A stretch of 64,000 nucleotides of DNA, taken from positions 82,716-146,715 of the forward strand of contig NZ_JANFDG010000010.1 of the NCBI RefSeq assembly GCF_024609765.1. The letters are read 5' to 3'. The position numbers were made by a program, and so were the translations under genes. How positions within the stretch are numbered: position 1 is the stretch's first letter; every line of letters begins with the position of its first letter. This document shows positions 26,912 to 36,759 of this stretch, piece after piece. Under the pieces are notes generated by a model. That model did no database searches and was not told the DNA's origin. It was given only the letters and a program-made list of their open reading frames with translations. This DNA comes from Shinella pollutisoli (lineage in GTDB: Bacteria; Pseudomonadota; Alphaproteobacteria; Rhizobiales; Rhizobiaceae).

Positions 26912-28669
26912 GTGACGGGCGCTGGTGGAAAGGGCCGATTTTTGACGAGCGTGCCGACCGACCGAACGGTCTCCGCAGGGGAAGCGGATACGGATGCGGA
27001 CCGGCAATCGAACCGGCTGGTGCGCCAGCCGGTCGCTTTCTATCTTGTCTGCCTCATCCTCGTCGCCATCATCCCCGCCTTCCTGTTCTCGATCCTCGTG
27101 CTCGACAGGACCAACGAGGCGCAGGAGCGGATCTTCGAATCGCTGCTGCGCACCTCGACGGGCGCGGTGAACCGCGCCGTCGAGCGCGAGATTTCCAGCA
27201 TGTTCTCGACGCTGTCGGTGCTGTCGACCGCAAGCGGCCTGGAGACCGGCGACTATGCGGCGATGCATGCGCAGGCCGGCAAGGCGCTGGAAGGCAGCGG
27301 CGTGCGCTTTGTCGTGCTGGACACGGACCTCAACCCGCTTCTCGACACGCACGTGCCCTATGGCACGCCGCTGCAGGCCGCGCCCGACCCGGCATCCGCC
27401 CGCCGCGCGCTCGACCGCGACCAGCCCGCCGTTTCCGACCTCTTCTTCGATCCGACGGAGGAACGCTGGGCGTTCAACGTCTACCAGCCGATCGTCACCG
27501 ACAACGGCAGGCGCGTCCTCCTCACGCTGACGAAGAATGCAGAGACGCTCCGCCGGGCGGCGAACCCCGACATCCTTTCGCCGGGCTGGAACGCCGCCGT
27601 GCTGGATTCGGCGGGCACCGTCGTCGTCTCGACGGACGCCAAGCAGGAGACGGGCAAGCCGTTCTTCCTCAAGGTGGTGCCGCCGCTGCGCATCGGCGTC
27701 AGCACCACGCGGCACAGGGGGACCAACTACCAGATCGTCACCGAGTTCTCGGCGCTCGCCGGCTGGCGCATGATCGCCTGGGCCAAGGCGTCGGACGTGC
27801 AGGCGCCGGCCGTCTCCTCCTTCCTCTGGCTGACGATCGGCGGGGCGATCTTCGCCGCCGCCGCCGCGGTCGGCACCTTCGGCATCGCCCGCGTGCTCTC
27901 GCGCGACGTTCGCCTGCTGGCGCTCGATGCCCGCAGGCTCGGGCAGGGCGAGCGCGTTCCGCGCCGCCGCTACGTCATCTCGGAGCTGGAAACCGTGTCG
28001 GCCGCCCTGTCGGAGGCCGCCGACGCGCGGGTGAAGTCCGAAAACGAGGTGCGCTTCCTGATGCGCGAGGTGGCGCACCGTTCGAAGAACCAGCTCACCG
28101 TCATCCAGGCGATGCTGAACCAGTCCTCCGCCGGTGCCGGGAACGCGGCGGATTTCGCCGACGCCTTCCGCAAGCGCGTGGCGGGGCTTGCCCGCTCGAC
28201 CGACCTGATGATCGCCAATGCCACGCAGGGCGTGAACCTCGCCGAGCTCGCCCGCAACCAGCTGAAGCCCTTCACGCCGGACGATCCCGCGCGCGTGCGC
28301 ATCTCCGGCCCCGTGGTGCTGCTCGACCCGCAGGCCTCGCAGACGCTCGGCATGGCGCTGCACGAGCTCTCCACCAACGCCACGAAATACGGCGCGCTCG
28401 CCAACGACACCGGCATCGTCTCGCTCAACTGGACGACGACGCCCACGGACCTGGAGCTCGTCTGGCGCGAGAGCCGGGCGACGATCGACCGGGAGGCGCT
28501 GGCCGACAGCCAGAAGGGCTTCGGCACCATCGTGCTCGAGCGCATGCTCGGCATGGCGCTCGGCGCGCGGCTGGAGCGCATCGTGCACGAGGACGGCATC
28601 GAATGGCGGGTGGCGATCCCGCTTGCGCGCCTGCGCGACGGCGGCACGCCGGAAAGGGAGACGACGTGA
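26912..28669 (+). CDS. HWE-type membrane sensor histidine kinase (orphan)
   Basis: 585 aa. Two membrane helices (about 42-64 and 304-326) flank a periplasmic sensory region of about 240 residues, likely Cache-like. The H-box is REVAHRSKNQLTVIQAML with the phosphorylated His389; the N-box is LGMALHELSTNATKYGAL; the later WRES provides the W-x-E that defines HWE kinases. No receiver or response regulator is encoded nearby, so its partner is elsewhere (PhyR-type and other single receivers are common partners). GTG 26912 is used; TTG 26942 with GGAAAGG upstream is a plausible alternative. Overlaps the next gene by 4 nt. Confidence 0.88.
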   Translation: MTGAGGKGRFLTSVPTDRTVSAGEADTDADRQSNRLVRQPVAFYLVCLILVAIIPAFLFSILVLDRTNEAQERIFESLLRTSTGAVNRAVEREISSMFSTLSVLSTASGLETGDYAAMHAQAGKALEGSGVRFVVLDTDLNPLLDTHVPYGTPLQAAPDPASARRALDRDQPAVSDLFFDPTEERWAFNVYQPIVTDNGRRVLLTLTKNAETLRRAANPDILSPGWNAAVLDSAGTVVVSTDAKQETGKPFFLKVVPPLRIGVSTTRHRGTNYQIVTEFSALAGWRMIAWAKASDVQAPAVSSFLWLTIGGAIFAAAAAVGTFGIARVLSRDVRLLALDARRLGQGERVPRRRYVISELETVSAALSEAADARVKSENEVRFLMREVAHRSKNQLTVIQAMLNQSSAGAGNAADFADAFRKRVAGLARSTDLMIANATQGVNLAELARNQLKPFTPDDPARVRISGPVVLLDPQASQTLGMALHELSTNATKYGALANDTGIVSLNWTTTPTDLELVWRESRATIDREALADSQKGFGTIVLERMLGMALGARLERIVHEDGIEWRVAIPLARLRDGGTPERETT

Positions 28670-29007
28670 CGAGCAGCCTTCCGTCCCGCCTGCCCGCGCT
28701 TGCCGGCAGCCTCCTTCTCCTCGCCGGGGCGGGGGATGCGGCGGCGCAGGGCGGCCGGTGCCTCGTCGACGATCCGACCGGCACGCCGCTCAACGTGCGC
28801 ACCGCCCCGAACGGCGCGATCGCCGGCACGCTGCCGAACGGTGCCCGGGTCGATCCGCTGGACGAGACGACGGTCGGCACGAAGCGCTGGCTCTTCGTCT
28901 CGCGCGACGGCGAGCGGCTTGGCTGGGTCTTCGCCGCCTATGTCGTCTGCGACGCGGGCGAGGGGACGCGCGAGGCCGCGCCCATCCCGCCGGCGGGGCA
29001 GCGATAG
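28666..29007 (+). CDS. Secreted SH3-like domain protein
   Basis: 113 aa; signal peptide at residues 1-25 (LPALAGSLLLLAGAGDAAAQ), then a bacterial SH3-like domain (DDPTGTPLNVRTAPNGAIAG ... WVFAAYVVC) with two Cys that could form a disulfide. Such domains bind peptidoglycan or peptides. The GTG start overlaps the kinase stop (GTGA), so it is translationally coupled; it might modulate the periplasmic sensor domain, but that is only suggested by context. Confidence 0.8.
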   Translation: MTSSLPSRLPALAGSLLLLAGAGDAAAQGGRCLVDDPTGTPLNVRTAPNGAIAGTLPNGARVDPLDETTVGTKRWLFVSRDGERLGWVFAAYVVCDAGEGTREAAPIPPAGQR

Positions 29008-29141
29008 GCTCTTTCCTTTCGCAGCCGATTGGTTTATAGGCACCGCCAGCAATGCGGGCATATGCCGCTTGCCTTCACGGCCATCGCTGGACGACATCCC
29101 GGCTTTTGGCGACCCGTTCTCCATTCATGAAAGGACATACG

Positions 29142-29411
29142 ATGTCGATCACTGCTGAGCGCAAGGCCGCTCTGATCAAGGAATACGCCACGAAGGAAGG
29201 CGACACCGGCTCTCCGGAAGTCCAGGTCGCGATCCTGACCGAGCGTATCAACAACCTGACCGGCCATTTCAAGGACCACAAGAAGGACAACCACTCCCGT
29301 CGTGGCCTTCTGACCCTGGTTTCCAGCCGCCGCTCGCTTCTTGACTACCTCAAGAAGAAGGACGAAGCCCGTTACACGAAGCTGATCGCAGCTCTGGGCA
29401 TTCGCCGCTAA
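29142..29411 (+). CDS. rpsO: 30S ribosomal protein S15
   Basis: 89 aa, exact family length. [20 protein letters not shown] start, then [21 protein letters not shown] and [14 protein letters not shown], the 16S rRNA-binding segments. Leader GAAAGGACATACG. The rpsO-pnp order is universal in proteobacteria. Confidence 0.98.
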   Translation: MSITAERKAALIKEYATKEGDTGSPEVQVAILTERINNLTGHFKDHKKDNHSRRGLLTLVSSRRSLLDYLKKKDEARYTKLIAALGIRR

Positions 29412-29711
29412 ACCGCTTCCGGCGGGCGCTTCCCGGCGCCCGCCGGCTTTCTTTGCGGAACTCGCTTCCGCCGGTCGTTCCGCACGGGTTCCCGTGCGAG
29501 ACGGACTTTCCAGCAGGCCGGATGGGCCGGTCCTGCGGAGCCAACCGATGACCTGTCATGGGGCAGGATTGCAGGATGCTTCCGGCGGCTCGGGCCGCCA
29601 GTCTTACGAAGAAGCCTCCCGTTGTCTTGCCCATGATACGTCACGAATGCGGACGAGCCGCCCGCGCCTTTCCGAGGCGGCGGCGCGCCGATCCGCCAAG
29701 AAGGACAAGAC
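29412..29711 (+). other. rpsO-pnp intergenic region
   Basis: About 300 nt without a gene. It starts with the rpsO terminator and then holds a GC-rich leader with several short inverted repeats, ending AAGAAGGACAAGAC before pnp. In E. coli the pnp leader is an RNase III-cleaved autoregulatory hairpin; a comparable structure is possible here, but I see no convincing long stem. Confidence 0.5.
29419..29454 (+). terminator. Terminator after rpsO
   Basis: CCGGCGGGCGC (29419-29429) pairs with GCGCCCGCCGG (29436-29446), 11 bp with a 6-nt loop, followed by CTTTCTTT. The T-tract is imperfect, so partial readthrough to pnp is likely. Confidence 0.65.
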
Positions 29712-31859
29712 ATGTTCGATACCCATACGGTCGAAATCGAATGGGCCGGCCGCCCGCTCAAGCTGGAAACCGGCAAGGTCGCCCGTCAGGCCGACGGCGC
29801 CGTGCTCGCCACCTACGGTGAGACGGTCGTTCTCGCCACCGTCGTTTCGGCCAAGGCTCCGAAGCCGGGCCAGGATTTCTTCCCGCTCACCGTCAACTAC
29901 CAGGAAAAGACCTACGCGGCCGGCAAGATCCCCGGCGGCTACTTCAAGCGCGAAGGCCGTCCCTCCGAGAACGAGACGCTCGTCTCCCGCCTGATCGACC
30001 GTCCGATCCGCCCGCTCTTCCCGGAAGGCTACAAGAACGACACCCAGGTCATCGTCACCGTCGTCCAGCACGACCTGGAGAACAATCCCGACGTGCTGTC
30101 GATGGTCGCCGCCTCCGCTGCGCTGACGCTGTCGGGCATCCCCTTCATGGGCCCGATCGGCGGCGCGCGCGTCGGCTACATCAACGGTGAATACGTCCTA
30201 AACCCGCATCTCGACGAGATGGACGAGTCGAGCCTCGACCTCATCGTCGCCGGCACGCAGGAAGCCGTGCTGATGGTCGAGTCGGAAGCCAAGGAACTGC
30301 CGGAAGACGTGATGCTCGGCGCCGTCGTCTTCGGCCAGAAGGGCTTCCAGCCGGTCATCGACGCGATCATCAAGCTCGCCGAAGTCGCCGCCAAGGAGCC
30401 GCGCGAGTTCGATCCGGAAGACTATTCCGCGCTCGAGGCCGAGATGCTCGGCCTTGCCGAAGCCGAGCTGCGCGACGCCTACAAGATCACCCAGAAAGCC
30501 GACCGCTACGCCGCCGTCGACGCCGTCAAGGCCAAGGTCAAGGCGCACTTCCTGCCGGAAGGCGCCGTCGAGCTGAAATACAGCGCCGAAGAGATCGCCT
30601 CGGTCTTCAAGCACCTGCAGGCCAAGATCGTCCGCTGGAACATCCTCGACACCAAGAGCCGCATCGACGGCCGCGACCTGGAGACGGTCCGCCCGATCGT
30701 CGCCGAGGTCGGCCTGCTGCCGCGCACGCACGGCTCGGCCCTCTTCACCCGCGGCGAGACGCAGGCGATCGTCGTCGCGACCCTCGGCACCGGCGAGGAC
30801 GAGCAGTATGTCGACAGCCTGACCGGCATGTACAAGGAGCGCTTCATGCTCCACTACAACTTCCCGCCCTATTCGGTCGGCGAGACCGGCCGCATGGGCT
30901 CCCCGGGCCGCCGCGAGATCGGCCACGGCAAGCTTGCCTGGCGCGCCATCCGCCCGATGCTGCCCTCCGCCGAGCAGTTCCCCTACACGCTGCGCGTCGT
31001 CTCCGAGATCACCGAGTCGAACGGCTCGTCCTCGATGGCGACCGTCTGCGGCACCTCGCTCGCCCTCATGGACGCCGGCGTTCCGCTGGCCAAGCCGGTC
31101 GCCGGCATCGCCATGGGCCTGATCAAGGAAGACGACCGCTTCGCCGTCCTCTCCGACATCCTCGGTGACGAGGACCACCTCGGCGACATGGACTTCAAGG
31201 TCGCGGGCACGGAAGCCGGCATCACCTCGCTGCAGATGGACATCAAGATCGACGGCATCACCGAGGAGATCATGAAGGTCGCGCTGAACCAGGCCAAGGG
31301 CGGCCGCCTGCACATCCTCGCCGAGATGGCCAAGGCCATCACCGAAGGCCGCTCCGAGCTCGGCGAGTTCGCCCCCCGCATCGAGGTCATGAACATCCCG
31401 GTCGACAAGATCCGCGAAGTCATCGGCACGGGCGGCAAGGTCATCCGCGAGATCGTCGAAAAGACCGGCGCCAAGATCAACATCGAGGACGACGGCACGA
31501 TCAAGATCGCCTCCTCGTCGGCGAAGGAGATCGAAGCCGCCCGCAAGTGGATCCACTCCATCGTCGCGGAGCCGGAAGTCGGCCAGATCTACGAGGGGAC
31601 GGTCGTCAAGACCGCCGATTTCGGCGCCTTCGTCAACTTCTTCGGCCCGCGCGACGGCCTCGTGCACATCTCGCAGCTCGCCCAGGAGCGCGTCGCCAAG
31701 ACCTCGGACGTCGTCAAGGAAGGCGACAAGGTCTGGGTGAAGCTGATGGGCTTCGACGAGCGCGGCAAGGTCCGCCTCTCCATGAAGGTCGTCGACCAGG
31801 CGACCGGCAAGGAGATCGTCGCCGAGAAGAAGAGCAACGACGGCGAAGCCGCCGAATAA
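29712..31859 (+). CDS. pnp: Polynucleotide phosphorylase
   Basis: 715-aa 3'-5' phosphorolytic exoribonuclease and degradosome component. Two RNase PH-like domains (about 10-145 and 325-475), with the second holding the catalytic site ([50 protein letters not shown]). Then KH (about 555-615, [20 protein letters not shown]) and S1 (about 622-690, [20 protein letters not shown]). Full length. Confidence 0.98.
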   Translation: MFDTHTVEIEWAGRPLKLETGKVARQADGAVLATYGETVVLATVVSAKAPKPGQDFFPLTVNYQEKTYAAGKIPGGYFKREGRPSENETLVSRLIDRPIRPLFPEGYKNDTQVIVTVVQHDLENNPDVLSMVAASAALTLSGIPFMGPIGGARVGYINGEYVLNPHLDEMDESSLDLIVAGTQEAVLMVESEAKELPEDVMLGAVVFGQKGFQPVIDAIIKLAEVAAKEPREFDPEDYSALEAEMLGLAEAELRDAYKITQKADRYAAVDAVKAKVKAHFLPEGAVELKYSAEEIASVFKHLQAKIVRWNILDTKSRIDGRDLETVRPIVAEVGLLPRTHGSALFTRGETQAIVVATLGTGEDEQYVDSLTGMYKERFMLHYNFPPYSVGETGRMGSPGRREIGHGKLAWRAIRPMLPSAEQFPYTLRVVSEITESNGSSSMATVCGTSLALMDAGVPLAKPVAGIAMGLIKEDDRFAVLSDILGDEDHLGDMDFKVAGTEAGITSLQMDIKIDGITEEIMKVALNQAKGGRLHILAEMAKAITEGRSELGEFAPRIEVMNIPVDKIREVIGTGGKVIREIVEKTGAKINIEDDGTIKIASSSAKEIEAARKWIHSIVAEPEVGQIYEGTVVKTADFGAFVNFFGPRDGLVHISQLAQERVAKTSDVVKEGDKVWVKLMGFDERGKVRLSMKVVDQATGKEIVAEKKSNDGEAAE

Positions 31860-31878
31860 GCCTTGCCTGACGGGATAG

Positions 31879-31917
31879 AAGGGGCGCGGAGCGGCATGTT
31901 CCGCGCCCCTTTCCTTT
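31879..31917 (+). terminator. Terminator after pnp
   Basis: AAGGGGCGCGGA (31879-31890) and TCCGCGCCCCTT (31900-31911) form a perfect 12-bp stem with a 9-nt loop, followed by a T-rich run. Confidence 0.8.
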
Positions 31918-31939
31918 GAAACGCCTTCCGGATCCGACC

Positions 31940-32956
31940 ATGACGCGCGACGCCCTGAAAACCCTGTTCCACCCCTTCGCGACCGGCACGCTGGCGCTGC
32001 CCGGCGCGGGCGAACGCTATCTCTTCCTCGGCGCCGAGGCCGGCCACCGCCCGCCGGAGGGCTTTGCCGCGGCAATCGACGCCGTGCAGCCTCTGCGCCC
32101 GCTCTACCGCGCGCTGGAGGCGGCCCGCGTGCCTGCGCAGCCGGTCGCCGGCGGCGAGGATTACGACGGCGCGCTGGTGCTCCTCAACAAGCACAAGGGC
32201 GAGAACGAGAACCGCATCGCCGAGGCGCTCAGGCGCGTGCGCACGGGCGGGCTGATCGTGATCGCCGGCGGCAAGGAGGACGGCGTCCAGTCGCTGAGGA
32301 AGCGCCTCGACCAGCTCGGCCTTTCCGGCGACTCCATGCCGAAATACCATGGCCTCGCCGTCTGGTTCGCCCGGCCGGAGGATGCCTCGGCGGCGATCGC
32401 GAAGCTGGCGGCGAAGCCCGTGCGCGTCGCCGGCCGCTTCACCGCCGCCCCGGGCATGTTCTCGCACGACCGGATCGACGAGGGCTCGGAGCTGCTCGCC
32501 ACCCGTATCCCCGAGGACTTCCGCGGCCACGCCGCCGATTTCGGCGCCGGCTGGGGCTATCTCTCCGTCATGCTCGGCGGCCGCGCGCCCGAGGCCAAGG
32601 GCGTCGACCTGTTCGAGGCCCATTACGAGGCGCTGGAGGCGGCCAGGGAGAACATGGCGGAGAACTGCCCGAACGTTCCCGCCCGCTACTACTGGATGGA
32701 TCTCGCAAGCGAGACGCCGCGCGACCATTACGACCTCATCGTCATGAACCCGCCCTTCCACGAGGGGCACGCGGCCGACCATGGCCTCGGCGCGGCGATG
32801 ATCCGTGCGGCGGCCAAGGCACTCAAGGTCGGCGGCCGGCTGCTGATGGTCGCCAATCGCGGCCTGCCCTACGAGCCGGTGCTCAAGGAGGCCTTCAAGG
32901 AGAGCGGCGAGGTCTGCCGCAACGCGCGCTTCAAGGTGCTCTGGGGCCGGCGCTGA
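31940..32956 (+). CDS. Class I SAM methyltransferase, RsmC-like
   Basis: 338 aa in the two-domain layout of RsmC/RlmG 16S/23S guanine-N2 methyltransferases: a degenerate N-terminal methyltransferase-like half (1-165) and a catalytic half with the SAM-binding motif HAADFGAGWGYLSVML and the substrate motif N-P-P-F (VMNPPFHEGHAADHGLG). It ends with FKVLWGRR. ATG 31940 is preferred; an in-frame TTG at 31916 lies inside the pnp terminator. Expected to methylate an rRNA guanine; which one is not shown. Confidence 0.86.
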   Translation: MTRDALKTLFHPFATGTLALPGAGERYLFLGAEAGHRPPEGFAAAIDAVQPLRPLYRALEAARVPAQPVAGGEDYDGALVLLNKHKGENENRIAEALRRVRTGGLIVIAGGKEDGVQSLRKRLDQLGLSGDSMPKYHGLAVWFARPEDASAAIAKLAAKPVRVAGRFTAAPGMFSHDRIDEGSELLATRIPEDFRGHAADFGAGWGYLSVMLGGRAPEAKGVDLFEAHYEALEAARENMAENCPNVPARYYWMDLASETPRDHYDLIVMNPPFHEGHAADHGLGAAMIRAAAKALKVGGRLLMVANRGLPYEPVLKEAFKESGEVCRNARFKVLWGRR

Positions 32957-33051
32957 GCTTCGGCTGCGACATTCTTCGCCTCCCGGCGCGGTTGCCATTT
33001 CGCGGAAACGGGCCCATCATCCGCGGACCGTTCCCGTTCAGGAGACCAGCC

Positions 33052-33279
33052 ATGGCTTTTGGACCCGCAAGACCGCCGCTGACGGAAGACGTGGCGGAGG
33101 TGATCGCGAAGGAAGTCAAGGAAGGGGAGGGCCATACGCCCACCTCCGAGGTGCCGATTGCCTTCCTGCGCAAACGTGCCGACGGAAAACCGCTGGAAAT
33201 GAACGCCCGCGTGCGCGCCCTGCTCGTCACCGTCGCGGCCGGGGCGGTGCTGCTGCTCGTCGTGCTGGCGTTGTTGTAG
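33052..33279 (+). CDS. Small single-pass membrane protein, unknown function
   Basis: 75 aa, with a charged N-terminal region (ARPPLTEDVAEVIAKEVKEG) and one C-terminal transmembrane helix (about 55-75, VRALLVTVAAGAVLLLVVLA). AGGAGACC lies 5 nt before ATG 33052. No family recognised; tail-anchored topology with cytoplasmic N-terminus is likely. Confidence 0.65.
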   Translation: MAFGPARPPLTEDVAEVIAKEVKEGEGHTPTSEVPIAFLRKRADGKPLEMNARVRALLVTVAAGAVLLLVVLALL

Positions 33280-33290
33280 AATTTGCGACC

Positions 33291-33403
33291 TGCCCTCATC
33301 CCCCTGCCGGGACTTCTCCCCGCAAGCGGGAGAAGGGAAAACGGAACGGCATAAATTCCTCGCCCCGCTTGCGGGGAGAGGACGCCGGCAGGCAGGCGAG
33401 GGG
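33291..33403. repeat. Long palindromic intergenic repeat, type A variant (copy 2)
   Basis: CTCATCCCCCTGCCGGGACT with CTCCCCGCAAGCGGGAG on the left, and CCCCGCTTGCGGGGAGAGGA then GCCGGCAGG on the right. Same general structure as copies at 16410 and 62243 but a diverged subtype. It lies between convergent genes, before the fabI stop. Confidence 0.85.
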
Positions 33404-33420
33404 CAATCTCGCCCCGTTCC

Positions 33421-34227
33421 TTATTCGCTGTCGGCCGAGCGCAAGCGCTCCAGGGTCGGCATGGATGTGATGTTGTAGCCGGCGTCGACGTAGTGGATTT
33501 CGCCGGTGACGCCGCTCGACAGGTCGGAGAGCAGGTAGACCGCCGAATTGCCGACGTCCTCGATGGTGACGGTGCGGCGCAGCGGCGCGTTCTTCTGCTG
33601 CCAGGAGAGCATGGCGCGCGCGTCGGAGATGCCCGCGCCCGCGAGCGTGCGGATCGGGCCGGCCGAGATCGCGTTGATGCGGATGCCGCGCGGGCCGTAG
33701 TCGCCGGCGAGATAGCGCACCGAGGCCTCCAGCGCCGCCTTGGCGACGCCCATCACGTTGTAGTTCGGCATGATGCGCACCGAGCCGCCATAGGTGAGCG
33801 TCAGCATCGTGCCGCCTTCCTCCATCAGGTCGGCCGCGCGCCTTGCGATCTCCGTGAAGGAGAAGCAGGAGATCACCATCGTGCGGGAGAAATTCTCGCG
33901 CGTGGTGTCGGCGTAGAGGCCCTTCAGCTCGTTCTTGTCGGAAAAGCCGATGGCGTGCACGACGAAGTCGAGCTTGCCCCACCGGTCCTTGAGCGCGGCG
34001 ATCGTCGCGTCGACGGAGGCGATGTCCTCCACGTCGCAGGGCAGGATGAAGTCGGAGCCGAGCTCGGCGGCGAGCGGCTTCACGCGCTTGCCGAGCGCCT
34101 CGCCCTGGTAGGTGAAGGCGAGCTCGGCGCCCTGGCCCGCGAGCTTCTGGGCGATCCCCCAGGCGATGGAATGATTGTTCGCGACCCCCATGATAAGGCC
34201 GCGCTTACCGTTCATGATGCCGGTCAT
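33421..34227 (-). CDS. fabI: Enoyl-ACP reductase FabI
   Basis: 268-aa NADH-dependent enoyl-ACP reductase, last step of the fatty-acid elongation cycle. SDR-type fold with GVANNHSIAWGIA for cofactor binding. Catalytic residues fall at the E. coli positions: Tyr146, Tyr156 and Lys163 (Y-x6-K). It follows fabB by 4 nt, last in the fabA-fabB-fabI unit. Rhizobia usually carry a second fabI copy elsewhere; this copy belongs to the unsaturated-fatty-acid cluster. Confidence 0.96.
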   Translation of the reverse strand: MTGIMNGKRGLIMGVANNHSIAWGIAQKLAGQGAELAFTYQGEALGKRVKPLAAELGSDFILPCDVEDIASVDATIAALKDRWGKLDFVVHAIGFSDKNELKGLYADTTRENFSRTMVISCFSFTEIARRAADLMEEGGTMLTLTYGGSVRIMPNYNVMGVAKAALEASVRYLAGDYGPRGIRINAISAGPIRTLAGAGISDARAMLSWQQKNAPLRRTVTIEDVGNSAVYLLSDLSSGVTGEIHYVDAGYNITSMPTLERLRSADSE

Positions 34228-34231
34228 GCTA

Positions 34232-35455
34232 TCACCCGTTGTAGCGCTGGAAGACCAGCGTGGCGTTGGTGCCGCCGAAGCCGAAGGAGTTGGAAAGGAC
34301 CGTGTCGATCCTGGCGTTGTCGATGCGCTTGCGCACGATCGGAACGCCCTCGAATTCCGGATCGAGCTCGGTGATGTGCGCGCTCTCGCCGATGAAGCCC
34401 GCCTGCATCATCAGGAGGCCGTAGATCGATTCCTGCACGCCGGCGGCTCCCAGCGAATGGCCGGTGAGCGACTTGGTCGACTGGATGTGCGGGATCCTGT
34501 CGCCGAAGACCTCGCGGATCGCGCCGATCTCCTTCGAATCGCCGACCGGCGTCGAGGTGCCGTGCGTGTTGATGTAGTCGATCTCGCCCTTCACGGTGGA
34601 GAGCGCCTGGCGCATGCAGCGCACCGCGCCCTCGCCGGAGGGGGCGACCATGTCGTAGCCGTCGGACGTCGCGCCGTAGCCGACGAGCTCGGCATAGATC
34701 TTGGCGCCGCGCGCCCTGGCGCGTTCCAGCTCCTCCAGCACCAGCACGCCCGCGCCGCCGGCGATGGCGAAGCCGTCGCGCGTCACGTCATAGGCGCGGG
34801 ACGCGGTGGCCGGCGTGTCGTTGTGCTTGGAGGTCATGGCGCCCATGGCGTCGAAGAGGTTCGACATGGTCCAGTCGAGGTCCTCGTGGCCGCCGGCGAA
34901 CATCAGGTCCTGCTTGCCCCACTGGATCATCTCGGCGGCGTTGCCGATGCAGTGCGCCGAGGTGGAGCAGGCCGACGAGATCGAATAGTTGACGCCGTGG
35001 ATCTTGAACCAGGTGGCGAGCGTCGCCGACGCCGTCGACGACATCGCCTTCGGCACGGCGAAGGGACCGATGCGCTTGGGCGAATTGTTCTTGAGCGTGA
35101 TCTCCGCCGCCTCGATCAGCGTGCGGGTGGAGGGGCCGCCGGAGCCCATGATGATGCCAACGCGCGGATTGGCTGCGTAGTCGGCTTCCTCCAGGCCGGA
35201 ATCAGCGATCGCCTGCTTCATGGCGACGTGGTTCCAGGCCCCGCCCTGGGAGAGGAAGCGGGCGGCGCGGCGGTCGACGAGGTCGGTCGTGTCGATGTCG
35301 GGCGAGCCCCAGACCTGGCAGCGGAAGCCGTGATCGGCGAAGTCCTGGGAGAAGCTGATGCCGGAGCGCGCGTCGTGGAGCGACGCCGTCACCTCGTCCG
35401 CATTGTTCCCGATGGAGGATACGATCCCCAGACCCGTGACAACAACCCGTCTCAT
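34232..35455 (-). CDS. fabB: Beta-ketoacyl-ACP synthase I
   Basis: 407-aa condensing enzyme elongating unsaturated acyl-ACP. Thiolase fold; active-site Cys163 in SACSTSAHC, catalytic His regions [10 protein letters not shown] and GHSLGAAG, and the C-terminal [14 protein letters not shown]. Catalytic Cys position equals that of E. coli FabB. Between fabA (57 nt) and fabI (4 nt), so one operon for anaerobic-type unsaturated fatty acid synthesis. Confidence 0.96.
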   Translation of the reverse strand: MRRVVVTGLGIVSSIGNNADEVTASLHDARSGISFSQDFADHGFRCQVWGSPDIDTTDLVDRRAARFLSQGGAWNHVAMKQAIADSGLEEADYAANPRVGIIMGSGGPSTRTLIEAAEITLKNNSPKRIGPFAVPKAMSSTASATLATWFKIHGVNYSISSACSTSAHCIGNAAEMIQWGKQDLMFAGGHEDLDWTMSNLFDAMGAMTSKHNDTPATASRAYDVTRDGFAIAGGAGVLVLEELERARARGAKIYAELVGYGATSDGYDMVAPSGEGAVRCMRQALSTVKGEIDYINTHGTSTPVGDSKEIGAIREVFGDRIPHIQSTKSLTGHSLGAAGVQESIYGLLMMQAGFIGESAHITELDPEFEGVPIVRKRIDNARIDTVLSNSFGFGGTNATLVFQRYNG

Positions 35456-35512
35456 TTTCCTGACCTTTTTTCTGGAACGTCCGTCTTCCTGCGGGCGGGC
35501 TCAAGCCGCCGT

Positions 35513-36019
35513 TCAGGCCTTCGACAGGCCGACGCGCAGGTCGCTCGCCTGGTATATGGTCTCGCCGTCGGCCTTCAGCCAGCCGTCGGCCGTGCCGAGC
35601 ACGAGGCGGCCGCGCATGACGCGCTTGAAGTCGATGCCGTATTCGAGGAGCTTCGTCTCCGGGCGCACCATGCCCTTGAACTTCACCTCGCCGGTGGAGA
35701 GCGCCATGCCGCGGCCTTCCTCGCCGAGCCAGCCGAGGAAGAAGCCGGTGAGCTGCCACATCCCATCGAGGCCGAGGCAGCCGGGCATGATCGGGTTGCC
35801 GGCGAAGTGACAGGGGAAGTACCAGTCGTCGGGGCGCACGTCGTATTCGGCGCGGACATAGCCCTTGTCGAAGGCGCCGCCCGTCTCGGAGATGTCGGTG
35901 ATGCGATGGACCATCAGCATCGGCGGGAGAGGAAGCTGCGCATTGCCGGGGCCGAACAGCTCGCCGCGTCCGCAGCGCAGGATTTCCTCATAATTGAAGC
36001 TGGATTGCCTGGTCGTCAT
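35513..36019 (-). CDS. fabA: 3-hydroxydecanoyl-ACP dehydratase/isomerase
   Basis: 168-aa hot-dog fold enzyme that makes and isomerises the C10 double bond. Catalytic His71 and Asp85 in [18 protein letters not shown]. Normal length. First gene of the operon, divergent from irr with a 317-nt intergenic region. Confidence 0.97.
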   Translation of the reverse strand: MTTRQSSFNYEEILRCGRGELFGPGNAQLPLPPMLMVHRITDISETGGAFDKGYVRAEYDVRPDDWYFPCHFAGNPIMPGCLGLDGMWQLTGFFLGWLGEEGRGMALSTGEVKFKGMVRPETKLLEYGIDFKRVMRGRLVLGTADGWLKADGETIYQASDLRVGLSKA

Positions 36020-36336
36020 CTCGGTGTCTCATCCCCGGTCTGTCTTGTCGTCATGACTTTAGCTTTAGAGGAGGATCGGCGCGATTTGAAGCACCCGCGC
36101 CGTCCACTTTCGTCCTGCCTTGCCCGGCCCGGGCGAGACGTGAATTTCGAAAGCCGCATACATGATGCGGGGGCCGACAGCCAGCGCAAAGTGGCCGGGA
36201 GAGGGGAAACGCGCCGGTTTTCCGCAGGTTGCACGGTTTTGCAGCGCGGCAATCCTATTGAATCCGGTCCGCGCAAAAGTTATATGAAAATTTCAGGATT
36301 GTCGTTCAAGGCCCCATACGAGCGGACCCGTCGCCC
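36020..36336. other. fabA-irr divergent intergenic region
   Basis: 317 nt without a gene. The irr side has a convincing promoter (36258-36286). On the fabA side I see only a weak candidate. I looked for the RirA (TGA-N9-TCA) and ICE-type iron motifs and found no strong match. Confidence 0.6.
36258..36286 (+). promoter_or_regulatory. Promoter of irr
   Basis: -35 TTGAAT (36258-36263), 17-bp spacer, -10 TATATG (36281-36286), 50 nt before the ATG. GAATC at 36260-36264 is a GANTC (CcrM methylation) site overlapping the -35 hexamer. Confidence 0.6.
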
Positions 36337-36759
36337 ATGACGCATGCATATGAGCTGCCCATCGAAGAGCGTCTGCGCCATTTCGGCTTGCGCCCGACCC
36401 GCCAGCGCGTGGCGCTGGCCGATCTGCTTTTCGCCAAGGGCGACCGCCACCTGACGGTGGAGGAACTGCATGAGGAGGCCGTGACCGCCGGGGTTCCGGT
36501 GTCGCTTGCCACCGTCTACAACACGCTGCATCAGTTCACCGAGGCGGGCCTCATCCGCGTCCTCGCGGTCGAAAGCTCCAAGACCTACTTCGACACCAAC
36601 GTCTCGGACCATCACCATTTCTTCATCGAGGGCGAGAACCAGGTTCTCGACATCCCGATCAGCAACCTGACGATCGGCAACCTGCCGGAGCCGCCGGAAG
36701 GCATGGAGATCGCCCATGTCGACGTGATCATCCGGCTGCGCCCGCGCACCCGCACCTGA
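36337..36759 (+). CDS. irr: Iron response regulator Irr (Fur family)
   Basis: 140 aa; winged-helix DNA-binding domain (LRPTRQRVALADLLF ... SLATVYNTLHQFTEAGL), then a short dimerisation domain with the His triplet 92-94 (DHHHFF), the haem-responsive site of Irr. The protein has no Cys at all, so the N-terminal haem regulatory motif of Bradyrhizobium Irr is absent, as in other Rhizobiaceae. It represses haem synthesis and other iron-using genes under iron limitation. Divergent from fabA. Confidence 0.93.
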   Translation: MTHAYELPIEERLRHFGLRPTRQRVALADLLFAKGDRHLTVEELHEEAVTAGVPVSLATVYNTLHQFTEAGLIRVLAVESSKTYFDTNVSDHHHFFIEGENQVLDIPISNLTIGNLPEPPEGMEIAHVDVIIRLRPRTRT

